Assembly: GCA_021773395.1 (NCBI GenBank)
Contig: JAJFKB010000010.1
Coordinates: 62,001-126,000 of the forward strand
DNA length: 64,000 nucleotides
Direction: 5' to 3'
Source: Gammaproteobacteria bacterium
GTDB lineage: Bacteria > Pseudomonadota > Gammaproteobacteria > Pseudomonadales > IMCC2047
Made by a program: the position numbers and the translations under genes. Under the pieces are notes generated by a model. That model was not told where the DNA came from, did no database searches, and saw only the letters and a list, made by a program, of their open reading frames with translations. This document shows, piece after piece, positions 1-9,285 of the stretch. Each line of letters opens with the position of its first letter. The stretch's first letter is position 1.

Positions 1-1090
1 TATCAACCGATTTCAGTTCGGCGATCCCTTCCAGCATCGCTGTGGTCGAGTTATTGAGCTGGAAGTAATCCGTGATCCACTGCTCTGCTTTCTTCAGACT
101 TTGCAAATAAAGTGCTGGTTTACGCTGCAACAGCGCCAATTGCGCCTGCTCCAACATTAATCTCAAATTCTGTTGCACATAATAATGCTGCTCAGGAGGC
201 AGTAATGGCGCCACCGGCTGATCCCTCTGCCTGATGACGACCAGATCGCTTAATCGCTCTAACACCGAATCCAGACTGTAACTATTTTTCGGCATTGTTT
301 CTGCTGCCTGCTCCTGCTGTGGGCTAAGCAAGGGTAATTGCGACAGCTGCTCAGCCAACGCCGCCAGTGTTAGAAAAGTCCCCTGAATGTCCATTTTACC
401 CAAGACTTGCAGGGAGGCTATTTCACTGGCAATCTGCCTGCGAACCTCATGCAGATGAATATCATCCACCTTGACCAGGATGTCATCGGTTGCTTTAAGC
501 AGCGCCAAAACACTTGTATTCTCCTGCTCCATTACCAATCGCTGATTAGCCAAGCGTAATAAATACTCAGCTTCTGCCAGCATCCAACTACGTCGGCTAA
601 CCTGTGTAATTTCACCTATTTGGCGTCTCGTATTGGCAATTCGTACGATGACTTCTTCAATAGCCCGCTCCTGCTCTGCCATGCGTTGCTGGTATGAGCG
701 CAAGTCCGAATTAAGGGATTCCGCCTGTTGCTGCGCACTCGCCAACAGTCTGCTTTCAGTGGATTTCACTGCCACCCTGTCCGCCTGCTGATATTGCTCC
801 ATTTGCCAGTAGGTGTAGCCTGCGCCACCCAAACCACATAGAGCTAGCAGAAATGCAAGCCAGGCGACTCCACGCCCCTGTTTTTTAACTTTAGCCTGGG
901 ACGGAAGCGGATCCTTTAGCAGCGGGGGCGATTGCTTACCCGCTTCCTTGTTATCCTGTTTAGAGCCATTTTGTTCCCTTTTTTCATCCGCCAGCAGGGT
1001 TTCTGAATCAACCTTTTCCTCAGCATTTTCTGACGAATTGTCGGCTATGGTTTCTGATGACTCAGCCTTTTTCTCTTCTTTATCTGTCAT
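1..1090 (-). CDS. hemX: HemX, uroporphyrinogen-III C-methyltransferase-like membrane protein (3' end outside window)
   Basis: The reading frame runs from an ATG at 1090 to the window edge, about 363 codons, so the C-terminus is missing. The N-terminal 70 residues are highly charged and rich in Glu, Lys and Ser. One membrane helix follows at about residues 74-94, then a long region of alternating Gln/Glu/Leu that looks coiled-coil. This architecture matches the HemX family, a single-pass inner-membrane protein of unclear role; homology to the methyltransferase is historical and no catalytic activity should be assumed. It lies 80 bp downstream of hemD in the hemC-hemD-hemX order typical of gammaproteobacteria. 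Identification rests on architecture plus context. Confidence 0.85.
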   Translation of the reverse strand, partial: MTDKEEKKAESSETIADNSSENAEEKVDSETLLADEKREQNGSKQDNKEAGKQSPPLLKDPLPSQAKVKKQGRGVAWLAFLLALCGLGGAGYTYWQMEQYQQADRVAVKSTESRLLASAQQQAESLNSDLRSYQQRMAEQERAIEEVIVRIANTRRQIGEITQVSRRSWMLAEAEYLLRLANQRLVMEQENTSVLALLKATDDILVKVDDIHLHEVRRQIASEIASLQVLGKMDIQGTFLTLAALAEQLSQLPLLSPQQEQAAETMPKNSYSLDSVLERLSDLVVIRQRDQPVAPLLPPEQHYYVQQNLRLMLEQAQLALLQRKPALYLQSLKKAEQWITDYFQLNNSTTAMLEGIAELKSVD

Positions 1091-1170
1091 GATCTGTCTT
1101 AATTAAATTTAGTGGTTGTTAAAGCTCATAAATGCCAAGTAGATCCAATCCATCTTGCCACTCAATAACA

Positions 1171-1920
1171 TTAGAGCTCCGCCAGCATCGCTTCATTGGA
1201 TGCTCCCTCGGCAGTCTTTATCCTGACATAACCCATCGCTTTTGCTTTCGCAGATATCCGTTCACTTGCGGTTACTAAATTTACGCTTATTAGGTTGTCG
1301 TAGCAAGGCGCGAGCGAATGATGCATATTTTCAAGAATCTCAACACTAGTAATGAGTATGCGGTCCGGCAAGTTAGCGCCTATCGTTTTCAATATCTGTT
1401 CAGCACTATAGTAAATGGGTTTTCTGCAATACAAATCCAGCGTTTCCACCCTTGCTCCTCGTGCGCTGAATTGCTCCTGCAACAATGTGCGACCGCCTTT
1501 TCCTTTGAGAATCAGTATCTTTTTTCCCTGCAGCATTTTTAAGCCAGGTAGTGCTAGAAGTGCTTCACTGTCCCAGCCTCGGCTCGGCACCTGCGCAGAT
1601 ATCGCCCTACTAGCCAAAGCGTTTGCTGTTGCAACACCAACCGCGTACCACTCGATATGAAGGGGCAATTGAGGCCAATACTGATCAATTCTCTCCAAAC
1701 CAATTTTTGCCGCATTGGGACTCACAACGACGATCACATCATAACGATCCAGGTCGATGACTTTTTGCTTCTCAACGCCGATAAGTTCCAACTCTTGAAT
1801 CTCTATCAATGGCAAAGCAACTACTCTCCCGCCTCTTCGCCGAATTTCCTGTGCCAACTGCTGCCCCTGCAAACCTGGCCGCGTGACTACAATTGATTTG
1901 CCTTCAATATCAGGCGCCAT
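1171..1920 (-). CDS. hemD: Uroporphyrinogen-III synthase
   Basis: A 249-residue protein of the HemD family, which closes hydroxymethylbilane into uroporphyrinogen III with inversion of ring D, in cytoplasmic heme and siroheme synthesis. The N-terminus has the family pattern of a beta strand followed by TRP (about residues 12-16), then a VVSPNAA segment near residue 66-70, which is the usual F/V-xSxNA site lining the substrate cleft. Length is normal (about 250). HemD sequences are very divergent, so context matters: it starts 2 bp after the hemC stop and precedes hemX. Translational coupling with hemC is likely. No anomaly seen. Confidence 0.93.
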   Translation of the reverse strand: MAPDIEGKSIVVTRPGLQGQQLAQEIRRRGGRVVALPLIEIQELELIGVEKQKVIDLDRYDVIVVVSPNAAKIGLERIDQYWPQLPLHIEWYAVGVATANALASRAISAQVPSRGWDSEALLALPGLKMLQGKKILILKGKGGRTLLQEQFSARGARVETLDLYCRKPIYYSAEQILKTIGANLPDRILITSVEILENMHHSLAPCYDNLISVNLVTASERISAKAKAMGYVRIKTAEGASNEAMLAEL

Positions 1921-1922
1921 CG

Positions 1923-2864
1923 CTAACTCTCGTTCTGGCTATAGACCTTTTCGAGTATTCTATCGGCCCCTTGCGCCAATAGATCTTTTCCCAGTGACTT
2001 ACCCAATTGCTCAGCCGAGGTGAAAGCAGCCCGGCCCTCTACCTTAAGTACTGTATCACCATAGGGATCGGCTACTATGCCTCGCATAAAAATCTGCCGA
2101 TTGGACTCTAATATCGCATGCCCGGCAATCGGTACCTGACACCCCCCCTTAAGTGCTTGATTCATTGCTCGCTCTGCACCGACACACCATGCCGTATTTG
2201 TATGATGTAGAGGTCTCAGCAATGCTAACGTCTCAGGGTCATCGGTTCGACATTCAATCCCAACTGCGCCCTGCCCCACCGCTGGCAGGCTTTGCTCAAC
2301 AGAGAGACGGTCAGCGATTCTATCCGACATACCCAATCGTATCAGCCCGGCTGAGGCCAGTATAATCGCATCGTATTGCCCCTCATCCAGCTTGCGTAAA
2401 CGCGTATTTACGTTACCTCGCAAAAATCTGATTTCCAGATCAGGACGCAATGCCTTAATGTGACATTGTCGCCGCAGACTCGAGGTTCCCACGATCGCAT
2501 TTTTGGGCAGTTCATCCAATTTGGCATATTGGTTCGAAACAAATGCATCGGTTGGATCTTCCCGTTCACAGATGACTGCTAACCCCAGCCCCTCGGGAAA
2601 CTCCATAGGTACATCTTTCATCGAATGCACGGCTATATCAGCACGACCTTCCAGCATTGCTGATTCCAGTTCTTTTACAAAAAGCCCTTTACCACCCACT
2701 TTTGCCAAAGGAACATCAAGAATTTTGTCGCCCTGGGTCTTAAGAATAACCAGCTCTACAACCAGGTCTTGATTAAGCTGCTGCAACTGCTGTTTTACAT
2801 TATTTGTCTGCCATAGCGCCAAGTCGCTGCCTCGCGTGGCAATACGTAATATCTTTTTCGTCAT
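1923..2864 (-). CDS. hemC: Hydroxymethylbilane synthase (porphobilinogen deaminase)
   Basis: This 313-residue cytoplasmic enzyme polymerises four porphobilinogens to hydroxymethylbilane. The sequence opens with the conserved [13 protein letters not shown] block (residues 7-19). It carries the catalytic Asp in HSMKDVP (Asp84), the arginine-rich GTSSLRRQ segment (127-133) and LRGNVNTRL (148-156), which bind substrate carboxylates. Cys242 in the KGGCQVP motif attaches the dipyrromethane cofactor. Full length and intact. It lies downstream of algR on the same strand with an 80-bp gap, so it may have its own promoter. The algR-hemC link is standard in pseudomonads. Confidence 0.98.
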   Translation of the reverse strand: MTKKILRIATRGSDLALWQTNNVKQQLQQLNQDLVVELVILKTQGDKILDVPLAKVGGKGLFVKELESAMLEGRADIAVHSMKDVPMEFPEGLGLAVICEREDPTDAFVSNQYAKLDELPKNAIVGTSSLRRQCHIKALRPDLEIRFLRGNVNTRLRKLDEGQYDAIILASAGLIRLGMSDRIADRLSVEQSLPAVGQGAVGIECRTDDPETLALLRPLHHTNTAWCVGAERAMNQALKGGCQVPIAGHAILESNRQIFMRGIVADPYGDTVLKVEGRAAFTSAEQLGKSLGKDLLAQGADRILEKVYSQNES

Positions 2865-2943
2865 GATCTACCGCTGATTAATACTATTAGGATGGTCTGT
2901 TGCGTTATGTTCGGACATTCTTCATGGAATGTAAAGGTAACCG

Positions 2944-3669
2944 CTATAGGGTTTTTAGAGCTTTTTTAACCTGTGACAGGTGGCGCCGGCTAACCGGAAG
3001 CGGTTCTTCCACGCCACGCAGCCGAATTGTGCTTTTCCCGGTGTTATCCCTTAATAACCCTTCAATATAATCCACTGCCACTAAACAATTACGGCGAATC
3101 ATCAGAAAACGCTCAGAAAACTCCTGTTCGAGTTTTTTAAGCGAATCATCAATCACAATTTCCCTGCCACCACAAAATCCGCAAACGTACTTTTGATCCG
3201 CCATAAAATGGCTGACTTCATCCAGCCTCAATAACTCAATTCCGACATGCGTTTTAACCGTCAAATGCGTTCTGGTCTGCGCACCCCTGAGTGCGCCTAT
3301 CTGCGCCGTACTGAGGCGCCGCGCGTGCCCTAAGGCACTAAGCAAACGCTCTTTGCGTACCGGTTTAAGCAGATAACCAACCGCCTGAACATCAAAAGCA
3401 CTCACCGCGTACTCATCATACGCCGTACAGAAAACAATCCCTGGAGGCTTGGAAAGCTCCAACATATGTTGCGCTGCCTCAAGTCCATCCATACCCGGCA
3501 TACGAATATCCATTAGTAATATATCTGGATTTAACTGCTGCGCCAGTTCAATTGCTTCCCGCCCATTCGCAGCTTCCGCCAACACCTGATAATCAGTGCT
3601 GGCCTCAAGCATCCGCAGCAACCGATCTCGGGCCAGCTTTTCGTCATCAACGATAATAAGCGTAACCAT
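2944..3669 (-). CDS. algR: AlgR-type LytTR response regulator
   Basis: A 241-residue regulator with an N-terminal receiver and a C-terminal LytTR DNA-binding domain. The receiver has the acidic pair at residues 8-9 (VDDE), phospho-acceptor Asp54 in LLMDIRMPG, and the late Lys in LLKPV (about 106). The LytTR domain occupies about 135-240 and ends with the conserved SRRHLSQVKKAL helix. In Pseudomonas AlgR controls alginate, twitching and virulence genes; the targets here are unknown. It follows the cognate kinase gene algZ after 8 bp, so the two are almost certainly co-transcribed. The argH-algZ-algR-hemC order supports the name. Confidence 0.93.
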   Translation of the reverse strand: MVTLIIVDDEKLARDRLLRMLEASTDYQVLAEAANGREAIELAQQLNPDILLMDIRMPGMDGLEAAQHMLELSKPPGIVFCTAYDEYAVSAFDVQAVGYLLKPVRKERLLSALGHARRLSTAQIGALRGAQTRTHLTVKTHVGIELLRLDEVSHFMADQKYVCGFCGGREIVIDDSLKKLEQEFSERFLMIRRNCLVAVDYIEGLLRDNTGKSTIRLRGVEEPLPVSRRHLSQVKKALKTL

Positions 3670-3677
3670 AGCCAGTC

Positions 3678-4775
3678 TCAGCCCTTAACCATTACAGCAG
3701 CTTCGCAAAAATAATTGATTTCCGTCACAAAAAAGCCATCATCCTGATGTGTTGATAGGCGGGCGCTATCTCCATAACAAGCACGTATTCGATGGCTAAT
3801 ATTCTCTAGTGCAATTTGATTAGAGTCGACCCCCGTGCTCTTCGCACGGCCATCGTAAGGATTGGTAACGGTAATCTTTACCTGTCCATCCCGCATTCCC
3901 ACTACCACCTTAATTGTTCCACCCTCAGGAAGCGGCTGCACACCGTGGTAAATCGCATTCTCCAATAGTGGTTGCAGCGTCAATAACGGAATAGTCGCCT
4001 GTTCCGCAATAGCCTCAACATCCCAATCCACCTGCAATCTATCCCCTAACCGTAAACGCTCAATTCCCACATAGCAGCGACACAGCTCAAGTTCTTCTTT
4101 CAGCTTTACTGGGTGAGCGGTGGTCTTCAAACTGGCTCGAAAAAGCTCAGCCAAGTCCTCCACCACCTGTTCCGCCTTGCGAGGATCAGACGCGATGAGG
4201 CTGGCTATAATATTCATACTGTTGAATAAAAAATGCGGTCGAATCCTGGATTGCAAGGCCTGTATTCGCGACTCAAGCTCGGCCTGTTCCTGGCGTCGCA
4301 GGCTCGCCTGCACGTAAAGATAGCGCAGAACCATCCCCGTCATAATGGCACTGACCATGAGATTTCGCAGCAAGCCTAACCCATCGAAGACAAAGTGCTG
4401 AATGCTAAAGCTAGCACCCGCCATCACCCAGTCACCCATTAAAGAGGCGGCTGCGGTGACCAGCATAGTAATCAGATATACAGCTGTAACTGTCGTTGAT
4501 AGTGATAGTACTGATAACCGCGCCTGCAATCGACAGATCAGTAAAGCGCTAATCAGAACCACCCATTGTACAAATAGAGAAACAAGTGCCAGATACTGCC
4601 AGGAAAACTGACGAATGCCGGAAGAGGCTAATACCATCGTCAACACAAAAAGCTCCGCGACCAGCACGAGTACAAACACAGCCCTACCGGCGCAAAAATC
4701 GGGTAGAAAAGCGTCCTTTGTATTTACTGCTTTTAACCTTTTATTCTCGGCTGTCAATCTGATATTTTCCAACAC
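3678..4775 (-). CDS. algZ: AlgZ/FimS-type sensor histidine kinase
   Basis: A 365-residue membrane histidine kinase of the LytS/YehU (His_kinase) class. It has about five or six hydrophobic segments between residues 30 and 155, then a short coiled-coil linker, then the dimerisation motif RPHFLFNSMN with His181. The C-terminal ATPase region contains PLLENAIYHG (N box). In the orthologous FimS of Pseudomonas the usual G boxes are weak or absent; here too the region after the N box is poorly conserved (NPYDG near 310). It forms a pair with algR downstream. Its start codon lies inside the promoter area of divergent argH, so expression of the two may interfere. Confidence 0.92.
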   Translation of the reverse strand: MLENIRLTAENKRLKAVNTKDAFLPDFCAGRAVFVLVLVAELFVLTMVLASSGIRQFSWQYLALVSLFVQWVVLISALLICRLQARLSVLSLSTTVTAVYLITMLVTAAASLMGDWVMAGASFSIQHFVFDGLGLLRNLMVSAIMTGMVLRYLYVQASLRRQEQAELESRIQALQSRIRPHFLFNSMNIIASLIASDPRKAEQVVEDLAELFRASLKTTAHPVKLKEELELCRCYVGIERLRLGDRLQVDWDVEAIAEQATIPLLTLQPLLENAIYHGVQPLPEGGTIKVVVGMRDGQVKITVTNPYDGRAKSTGVDSNQIALENISHRIRACYGDSARLSTHQDDGFFVTEINYFCEAAVMVKG

Positions 4776-4792
4776 TGATTGGGCGGCAGTGC

Positions 4793-4798
4793 TATAAT
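4793..4798 (+). promoter_or_regulatory. Candidate -10 box for argH
   Basis: A perfect TATAAT hexamer lies 77 bp upstream of the argH start codon, just inside the divergent algZ/argH gap. No good -35 match is seen at the expected distance. This is inferred from sequence only. Confidence 0.4.
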
Positions 4799-4875
4799 CC
4801 CCGCTCAGAAAACGATCCCGCTAGAGATTTATACACGCTAGCCTTTAAATATAGTCCAGTTTCTTATAAACCGAT

Positions 4876-6276
4876 ATGACAAAAAACCAACAAGATACCA
4901 AACACAAACCTTGGGGCGGCCGATTTAGCGAAGCAACCGATGCTTTTGTCGAAGCTTTTACCGCATCTGTGGAATTTGATAAACGCCTCTACAAGCAGGA
5001 TATCGCTGGCTCAATGGCTCACGCACAGATGCTGGAAAAAGTAGGCGTGCTGACAAAAGAGGAGTCCAGACAAATCCAGGATGGATTAAACCAAGTCGCG
5101 AGTGAAATCGAGTCAGGCCAGTTTAATTGGTCTGTCAGTCTCGAAGACGTACACATGAATGTAGAGTCCAGGCTAACCGAAATCATTGGAGCAACCGGCA
5201 AAAAACTGCATACCGGACGCTCCCGGAATGATCAGGTAGCCACCGACTTACGCCTGTACCTGCGTGAGGAGCTGGACCAGATCGCGGCTGAAATTCGTAG
5301 ACTACAGGCTGGCCTGCTGGATCTGGCTGAGCGCGAAGCAGCCACCATTATGCCCGGATTCACGCATTTGCAAACCGCTCAGCCTGTCACCTTTGGTCAT
5401 CATCTCATGGCCTGGTTTGAGATGCTGGAAAGAGATTTTTCTCGCTTGCAGGACTGTCGCAAACGAATCAATGTCATGCCCCTGGGCGCTGCCGCCCTGG
5501 CCGGTACGACTTATCCCATCGACAGGGAATACAGTGCCACGCTACTAGGGTTTGATAAGCCTACTGCCAACTCACTGGATTCAGTCAGCGATCGGGATTT
5601 TGCCATCGAGTTCTGCGCAGCCGGCAGTTTGATCATGACTCACTTGTCGCGTTTTTCAGAAGAGCTGGTACTCTGGACGTCAGCACAGTTTGGTTTTATT
5701 CAATTGCCTGATCGATTCTGTACGGGATCCTCCATCATGCCGCAGAAAAAGAATCCGGATGTACCCGAACTGGTAAGGGGTAAAACTGGCCGCGTGAATG
5801 GCCACTTGATTTCGCTACTGACCTTGATGAAGGCTCAGCCTCTGGCGTACAACAAGGATAATCAGGAAGACAAAGAGCCCCTGTTTGACACCATTGATAC
5901 CTTGAAGGGCTGTCTCCGAGCCTATGCAGATATGGTACCGGCAATAGTCGCCAACCATGAGCAGATGCGCGAGGCTGCTATGCGCGGCTACTCTACGGCT
6001 ACTGATTTGGCAGATTACGCGGTACGCAAAGGTGTACCCTTTCGTGACGCCCACGAAATCGTCGGCAAAGCCGTGGCCTTTGGCATAGAAACAAATAAAG
6101 ATTTGTCTGAGCTATCATTGGAAGAGCTGCAGCAATTCTCTGCCATCATCGAACAGGATGTTTTCGATATCTTGACTCTGGAGGGCTCCGTGAGCGCAAG
6201 AGACCACCTTGGTGGTACAGCGCCAAATCAGGTACGAGCAGCGATCAAACAGGCCCGCCAAATTCTGAACGGATAG
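4876..6276 (+). CDS. argH: Argininosuccinate lyase
   Basis: A 466-residue cytoplasmic enzyme of the fumarase/aspartase superfamily that splits argininosuccinate into arginine and fumarate, the last step of arginine synthesis. The three superfamily signature regions are visible: the [10 protein letters not shown] and [13 protein letters not shown] blocks in the first third, the [16 protein letters not shown] block near residues 160-175, and the catalytic-loop signature [12 protein letters not shown] near 285-295. The C-terminal domain ends with the usual [10 protein letters not shown] segment. Length is typical. It is transcribed away from algZ, and a strong hairpin follows the stop codon. Confidence 0.98.
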   Translation: MTKNQQDTKHKPWGGRFSEATDAFVEAFTASVEFDKRLYKQDIAGSMAHAQMLEKVGVLTKEESRQIQDGLNQVASEIESGQFNWSVSLEDVHMNVESRLTEIIGATGKKLHTGRSRNDQVATDLRLYLREELDQIAAEIRRLQAGLLDLAEREAATIMPGFTHLQTAQPVTFGHHLMAWFEMLERDFSRLQDCRKRINVMPLGAAALAGTTYPIDREYSATLLGFDKPTANSLDSVSDRDFAIEFCAAGSLIMTHLSRFSEELVLWTSAQFGFIQLPDRFCTGSSIMPQKKNPDVPELVRGKTGRVNGHLISLLTLMKAQPLAYNKDNQEDKEPLFDTIDTLKGCLRAYADMVPAIVANHEQMREAAMRGYSTATDLADYAVRKGVPFRDAHEIVGKAVAFGIETNKDLSELSLEELQQFSAIIEQDVFDILTLEGSVSARDHLGGTAPNQVRAAIKQARQILNG

Positions 6277-6282
6277 AGAAAT

Positions 6283-6318
6283 CCCCGGTGATCAGACCAC
6301 TTGGTCTTATCACCGGAG
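6283..6318. terminator. Bidirectional stem-loop terminator between argH and cytochrome c5 gene
   Basis: A near-perfect 15-bp stem (6285-6299 pairing with 6302-6316, one internal mismatch) sits between two convergent genes. GC content at the base is high. On the minus strand it is followed by a short T-rich run; on the plus strand the T-run is weak. It probably serves both genes. Confidence 0.7.
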
Positions 6319-6347
6319 CTATTTATAGAATAGTTTGATGGGTGAGG

Positions 6348-6764
6348 TTATTGAACTTTTGCAGTCATAAAAGCAACGGCGCTCTTCACTTCCTCGTCGG
6401 ATAGTCCTGCATTACCACCTTTTGCCGGCATCGCATTTAAACCATTGATCGCACTGCCGTACAAAGTTTCCATACCTTTTGCCATACGCGCTTCCCAGGC
6501 TACTTTATCACCCAGCTTCGGCGCACCAGCCACACCCATATCGTGGCATAGCTTACACGCCTTGTCATATACCTGTCCGCCTTGCGCCAAGTCACCACCT
6601 GCAGCAGGTACTTCAATAGTGCTTTCTGCCGCCTGTTCAACCATCGCAGGCTTACTTTTCGGTACTGCAGGCTCCTCTTTACCACAACCTGAAATGAAAA
6701 CAGCCGCTGCCATGATGGGCAAAACAAACGTTTTAATAAGACTTAACTTGTTTACTTTAAGCAT
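6348..6764 (-). CDS. Cytochrome c5-family lipoprotein
   Basis: A 138-residue secreted class I c-type cytochrome. The N-terminus is a lipoprotein signal peptide with lipobox ISGC at about residues 24-27, so the mature protein is predicted to be lipid-anchored. A linker rich in Ala/Glu/Pro leads to the heme-binding motif CKLCH near residues 72-76. The late axial Met is in the NAMPAKGG segment (about 112), the c5 pattern. It presumably carries electrons in the periplasm to a terminal oxidase. A second c5-type protein is encoded at 51938-52423 but lacks the lipobox. The gene is monocistronic, with a candidate promoter at 6806-6834. Confidence 0.9.
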   Translation of the reverse strand: MLKVNKLSLIKTFVLPIMAAAVFISGCGKEEPAVPKSKPAMVEQAAESTIEVPAAGGDLAQGGQVYDKACKLCHDMGVAGAPKLGDKVAWEARMAKGMETLYGSAINGLNAMPAKGGNAGLSDEEVKSAVAFMTAKVQ

Positions 6765-6805
6765 GGGACTCTTTACCTTTTAAATTTCTGTGGATAGTAA
6801 AAATA

Positions 6806-6834
6806 ATCCTATCCTCTAAGGTTAAAACTATCAA
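6806..6834 (-). promoter_or_regulatory. Candidate sigma-70 promoter for the cytochrome c5 lipoprotein gene
   Basis: On the minus strand a TTGATA box (6829-6834) and a TAGGAT box (6806-6811) are separated by 17 bp. A short inverted repeat GGATAG...CTATCC (6792-6797 with 6809-6814) overlaps the -10 box and could be an operator. Confidence 0.45.
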
Positions 6835-6961
6835 GGTGCAGCAACAGAAGCTTAGCCCCCTATTTACTAAACAAACCCTGCCCCGGGGCTGATTTTTGTT
6901 TTCGCTGAGTGCTATGCTTCAAACCGTTAGCCATCACTAAATATCATCAACGAGGTTTATT

Positions 6962-7741
6962 ATGAACTTGGGTATTTCCGGTAAAAAGGCCATTATTTGT
7001 GCATCCAGTAAAGGCTTGGGCAAAGGATGCGCCATGGCACTGGCTCGTGAAGGTGTAAAGGTCACCATTTGTGCCCGAAATGAAGTCGCCCTGATCGAAA
7101 CAGCCACGCAAATTACCCAAGCATCAGGGATTCAGGCCAGCTACGTCGTGGCAGATGTCACGACCAGCGAAGGCCGATCCGAGCTAATTAAAGCCTGCCC
7201 AGCACCGGATATTCTGATAAATAACGCAGGTGGACCACCACCAGGCGATTTTCGTGATTGGTCCCAGCAGGACTGGTTTGATGCCCTGAACGCGAATATG
7301 TTTAGCGCCATCGAGATGATCCGACTGACTGTTGATCACATGCTCAAAAAGGGTTTCGGGCGGGTAGTCAATATCACCAGCAGCTCGGTGAAAGCGCCCA
7401 TTGCAGAATTGGGTCTTTCCAATGGTGCGCGCTGCGGCTTAACCGGATTTGTAGCCGGCCTTGCACGACAGCATGTGCGGGACAATGTAACAATCAACAA
7501 TTTGCTACCCGGATTTTGTGATACTGACCGTGGGCGCAACATTGTGAATGCCCAAGCACAACAACTCAAAATAGATCCCGCAGACTACCACAAGCAGTTT
7601 TTAGCCAACTTGCCGGCAGGCCGAATGGGAACACCAGAGGAGTTCGGAGCGACCTGTGCTTTTCTCTGTAGTCAGCATGCTGGTTATATTACTGGACAGA
7701 ATCTACTCGTCGATGGTGGTCTTTATCCTGGGACTTTTTGA
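6962..7741 (+). CDS. SDR-family oxidoreductase-like protein with non-canonical active site
   Basis: A 259-residue protein of the classical short-chain dehydrogenase/reductase fold. The nucleotide-binding loop reads CASSKGLGKG (residues 13-22) instead of TGxxxGxG, and the NNAG motif (87-90) and C-terminal LVDGGLYPG are present. Aligning the helix before the PGFCDTD block shows that the catalytic YxxxK is replaced by Ser153 and Arg157, although the Ser cluster at 139-142 is kept. Such beta-ketoacyl-ACP-reductase-like proteins that lack the tetrad are a recognised SDR subgroup of unknown reaction. It has a plausible ribosome site (AACGAGG) and stands alone between oppositely directed genes. Function cannot be assigned. 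Confidence 0.85.
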   Translation: MNLGISGKKAIICASSKGLGKGCAMALAREGVKVTICARNEVALIETATQITQASGIQASYVVADVTTSEGRSELIKACPAPDILINNAGGPPPGDFRDWSQQDWFDALNANMFSAIEMIRLTVDHMLKKGFGRVVNITSSSVKAPIAELGLSNGARCGLTGFVAGLARQHVRDNVTINNLLPGFCDTDRGRNIVNAQAQQLKIDPADYHKQFLANLPAGRMGTPEEFGATCAFLCSQHAGYITGQNLLVDGGLYPGTF

Positions 7742-7811
7742 GGGCTACCAACCAAATACTGATGCGTATTTTATGGAATAAACCGATTAGGCGAGCCACA
7801 GGAACCTGACA

Positions 7812-8180
7812 TTAAGAATGAGCTCGCCGGGCAGCCTGATAACTTCTCAAGGCCCACTGCGCAAAATCTTCGGGATCGTCAAGCACCGCTTCCGGTGCAC
7901 GACGATATGACATTTTGAAGATTTTACCCTGCTTGCGATATTCGAAATGAGGCAGCTGCTGCTCATCGAAATAGACATCGATCTCGCCATCGGATTTCAG
8001 ATAAAGTTCGTCGTCCGCCACCAAGCCAAACATCAGATTATCCAGATAAATACCGAACCCACCAAACATCGCTCTGGCACGCACATTACCCAAGTGATCC
8101 AGGTTCTCCAACAAATAGTCAACAAACTCACTCTTTTTGACCAAACAGACCTCCACTATCCTTTCCGCCATCCGTTCCAC
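7812..8180 (-). CDS. TfoX N-terminal domain protein
   Basis: A 122-residue cytoplasmic protein consisting essentially of a TfoX_N domain, with the conserved RAMFGGFGIY core (about residues 36-45) and the LYLK strand near 58-62. The C-terminal domain of full-length TfoX/Sxy competence regulators is absent, so it is a stand-alone TfoX_N protein; a competence role is not implied. The gene overlaps the stop of the upstream smr gene by about one base (8180), indicating translational coupling. The first ten residues are poorly conserved-looking, so a later start is possible. Confidence 0.8.
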   Translation of the reverse strand: MERMAERIVEVCLVKKSEFVDYLLENLDHLGNVRARAMFGGFGIYLDNLMFGLVADDELYLKSDGEIDVYFDEQQLPHFEYRKQGKIFKMSYRRAPEAVLDDPEDFAQWALRSYQAARRAHS

Positions 8181-8806
8181 TACCCTCTGCGACCAATATG
8201 TCGCTCCCAGGTATCTCTTTTTTTCTTTTCACTTTTCCTGATCAGCACGTAGGTAGCCCCGACGCCACCATGGTGTTTTTGCGCGCTGTGAAACGCCAAT
8301 ACCTCATCTCTTTGCGGCAACCAAGCCGCAATGCAGCTTTTTAATCGGGCGGGCTCTGCTCGCCCTTCACCTTTGCCATGGGTAATCAGCCCGCAACGCA
8401 CATCATAGGCAACACAATCCTTCAGGAACCTTAATAACGATTGTCTGGCCTGATCAACCGTTAATCGGTGCAAGTCTAGCCTGGCCTCAAGTTGATAGTG
8501 TCCCAGCCGCAGCTTACGAAAAACCCCATGCTGAATGCCGGGTCGCTGAAAGCTCAGTACGGCATGCGGATCGACCTGCCCTATATTTTCCGCAGATAGT
8601 GTTGATTTAGATATCTCTGACGACTCCTGGGCGGCGCGGCGTCTCTCTATCAAACCGGGCGAATCCGAGCGAGGTCTCTTTAACAGCACTTTATCAGAGG
8701 CAGGAATAGGCTCAACGCCGTCCAGTTCAGCTTCAAATACATCTTTATCCTCTATACTCACTTGAATACTCTTTTTGAAATAAAGTAGCTTTATGGTACC
8801 GACCAA
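8180..8806 (-). CDS. Smr-domain protein (putative endonuclease, SmrA/SmrB-like)
   Basis: A 208-residue protein with a C-terminal Smr domain at about residues 105-190. The signature motifs are LDLHRLT (110-116), the THGKG loop (142-146) and GGVGATYV (180-187). The first 100 residues are low in conservation and charged. Smr domains nick DNA or cleave mRNA; E. coli SmrB rescues collided ribosomes. Which activity applies here cannot be seen. It is upstream of the tfoX-like gene in a two-gene unit. The N-terminal region up to about residue 16 may be annotated too long. Confidence 0.88.
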   Translation of the reverse strand: MVGTIKLLYFKKSIQVSIEDKDVFEAELDGVEPIPASDKVLLKRPRSDSPGLIERRRAAQESSEISKSTLSAENIGQVDPHAVLSFQRPGIQHGVFRKLRLGHYQLEARLDLHRLTVDQARQSLLRFLKDCVAYDVRCGLITHGKGEGRAEPARLKSCIAAWLPQRDEVLAFHSAQKHHGGVGATYVLIRKSEKKKRDTWERHIGRRG

Positions 8807-9031
8807 TAGCTAGTATAACCTCGGTTCCTCCATTTTATAATTTCAACTACCCGCTATTGAGATCATTTTTTTCTTTGGTTTCCCGCACGCAACTATTAGC
8901 TATGATATTCAGGCGGCCAGACAGGATACGCTTTGTGCGCTAATAACCCTTTTCCACCCACCACTACCGTAGGAAAGCTCCCTCCTTCGCGCTATACTTG
9001 GGCGTTTTACACCAACCGAAAACAGAAACAG

Positions 9032-9175
9032 ATGAATAGACTAATAATACTACTACTGATGAGCCTCTTTCTATTAACCGCCTGCGGGCAGAAAGGGCCT
9101 CTCTATCTGCCAAAATCAAGTGGTTTTAATTTACCTGTAGCGACAACTGTCGTTAAAGCAACACCCCTCGCATAA
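9032..9175 (+). CDS. lptM: LptM (YifL/LppL)-type small lipoprotein
   Basis: A 47-residue lipoprotein. The ATG at 9032 starts a signal peptide of about 19 residues with lipobox LTAC followed directly by GQKGPLYLP, the hallmark of the LptM/YifL family. A longer open frame begins at 8933, but its first 33 codons look non-coding, so 9032 is the start. LptM helps the LptDE outer-membrane translocon mature by mimicking lipopolysaccharide binding, as shown in E. coli. The position directly upstream of lysA-dapF matches lppL in Pseudomonas and yifL-dapF in E. coli. Confidence 0.92.
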   Translation: MNRLIILLLMSLFLLTACGQKGPLYLPKSSGFNLPVATTVVKATPLA

Positions 9176-9285
9176 AGAAGCGCAGCTTTATTCGTGTGCA
9201 CTGTGCCTGGGCTTTGCCAACACTTTAGTCACCGCAGTTTATTTTGCGGCGCTTTAACTCTATTACCCATTTATCACTGCTAATT

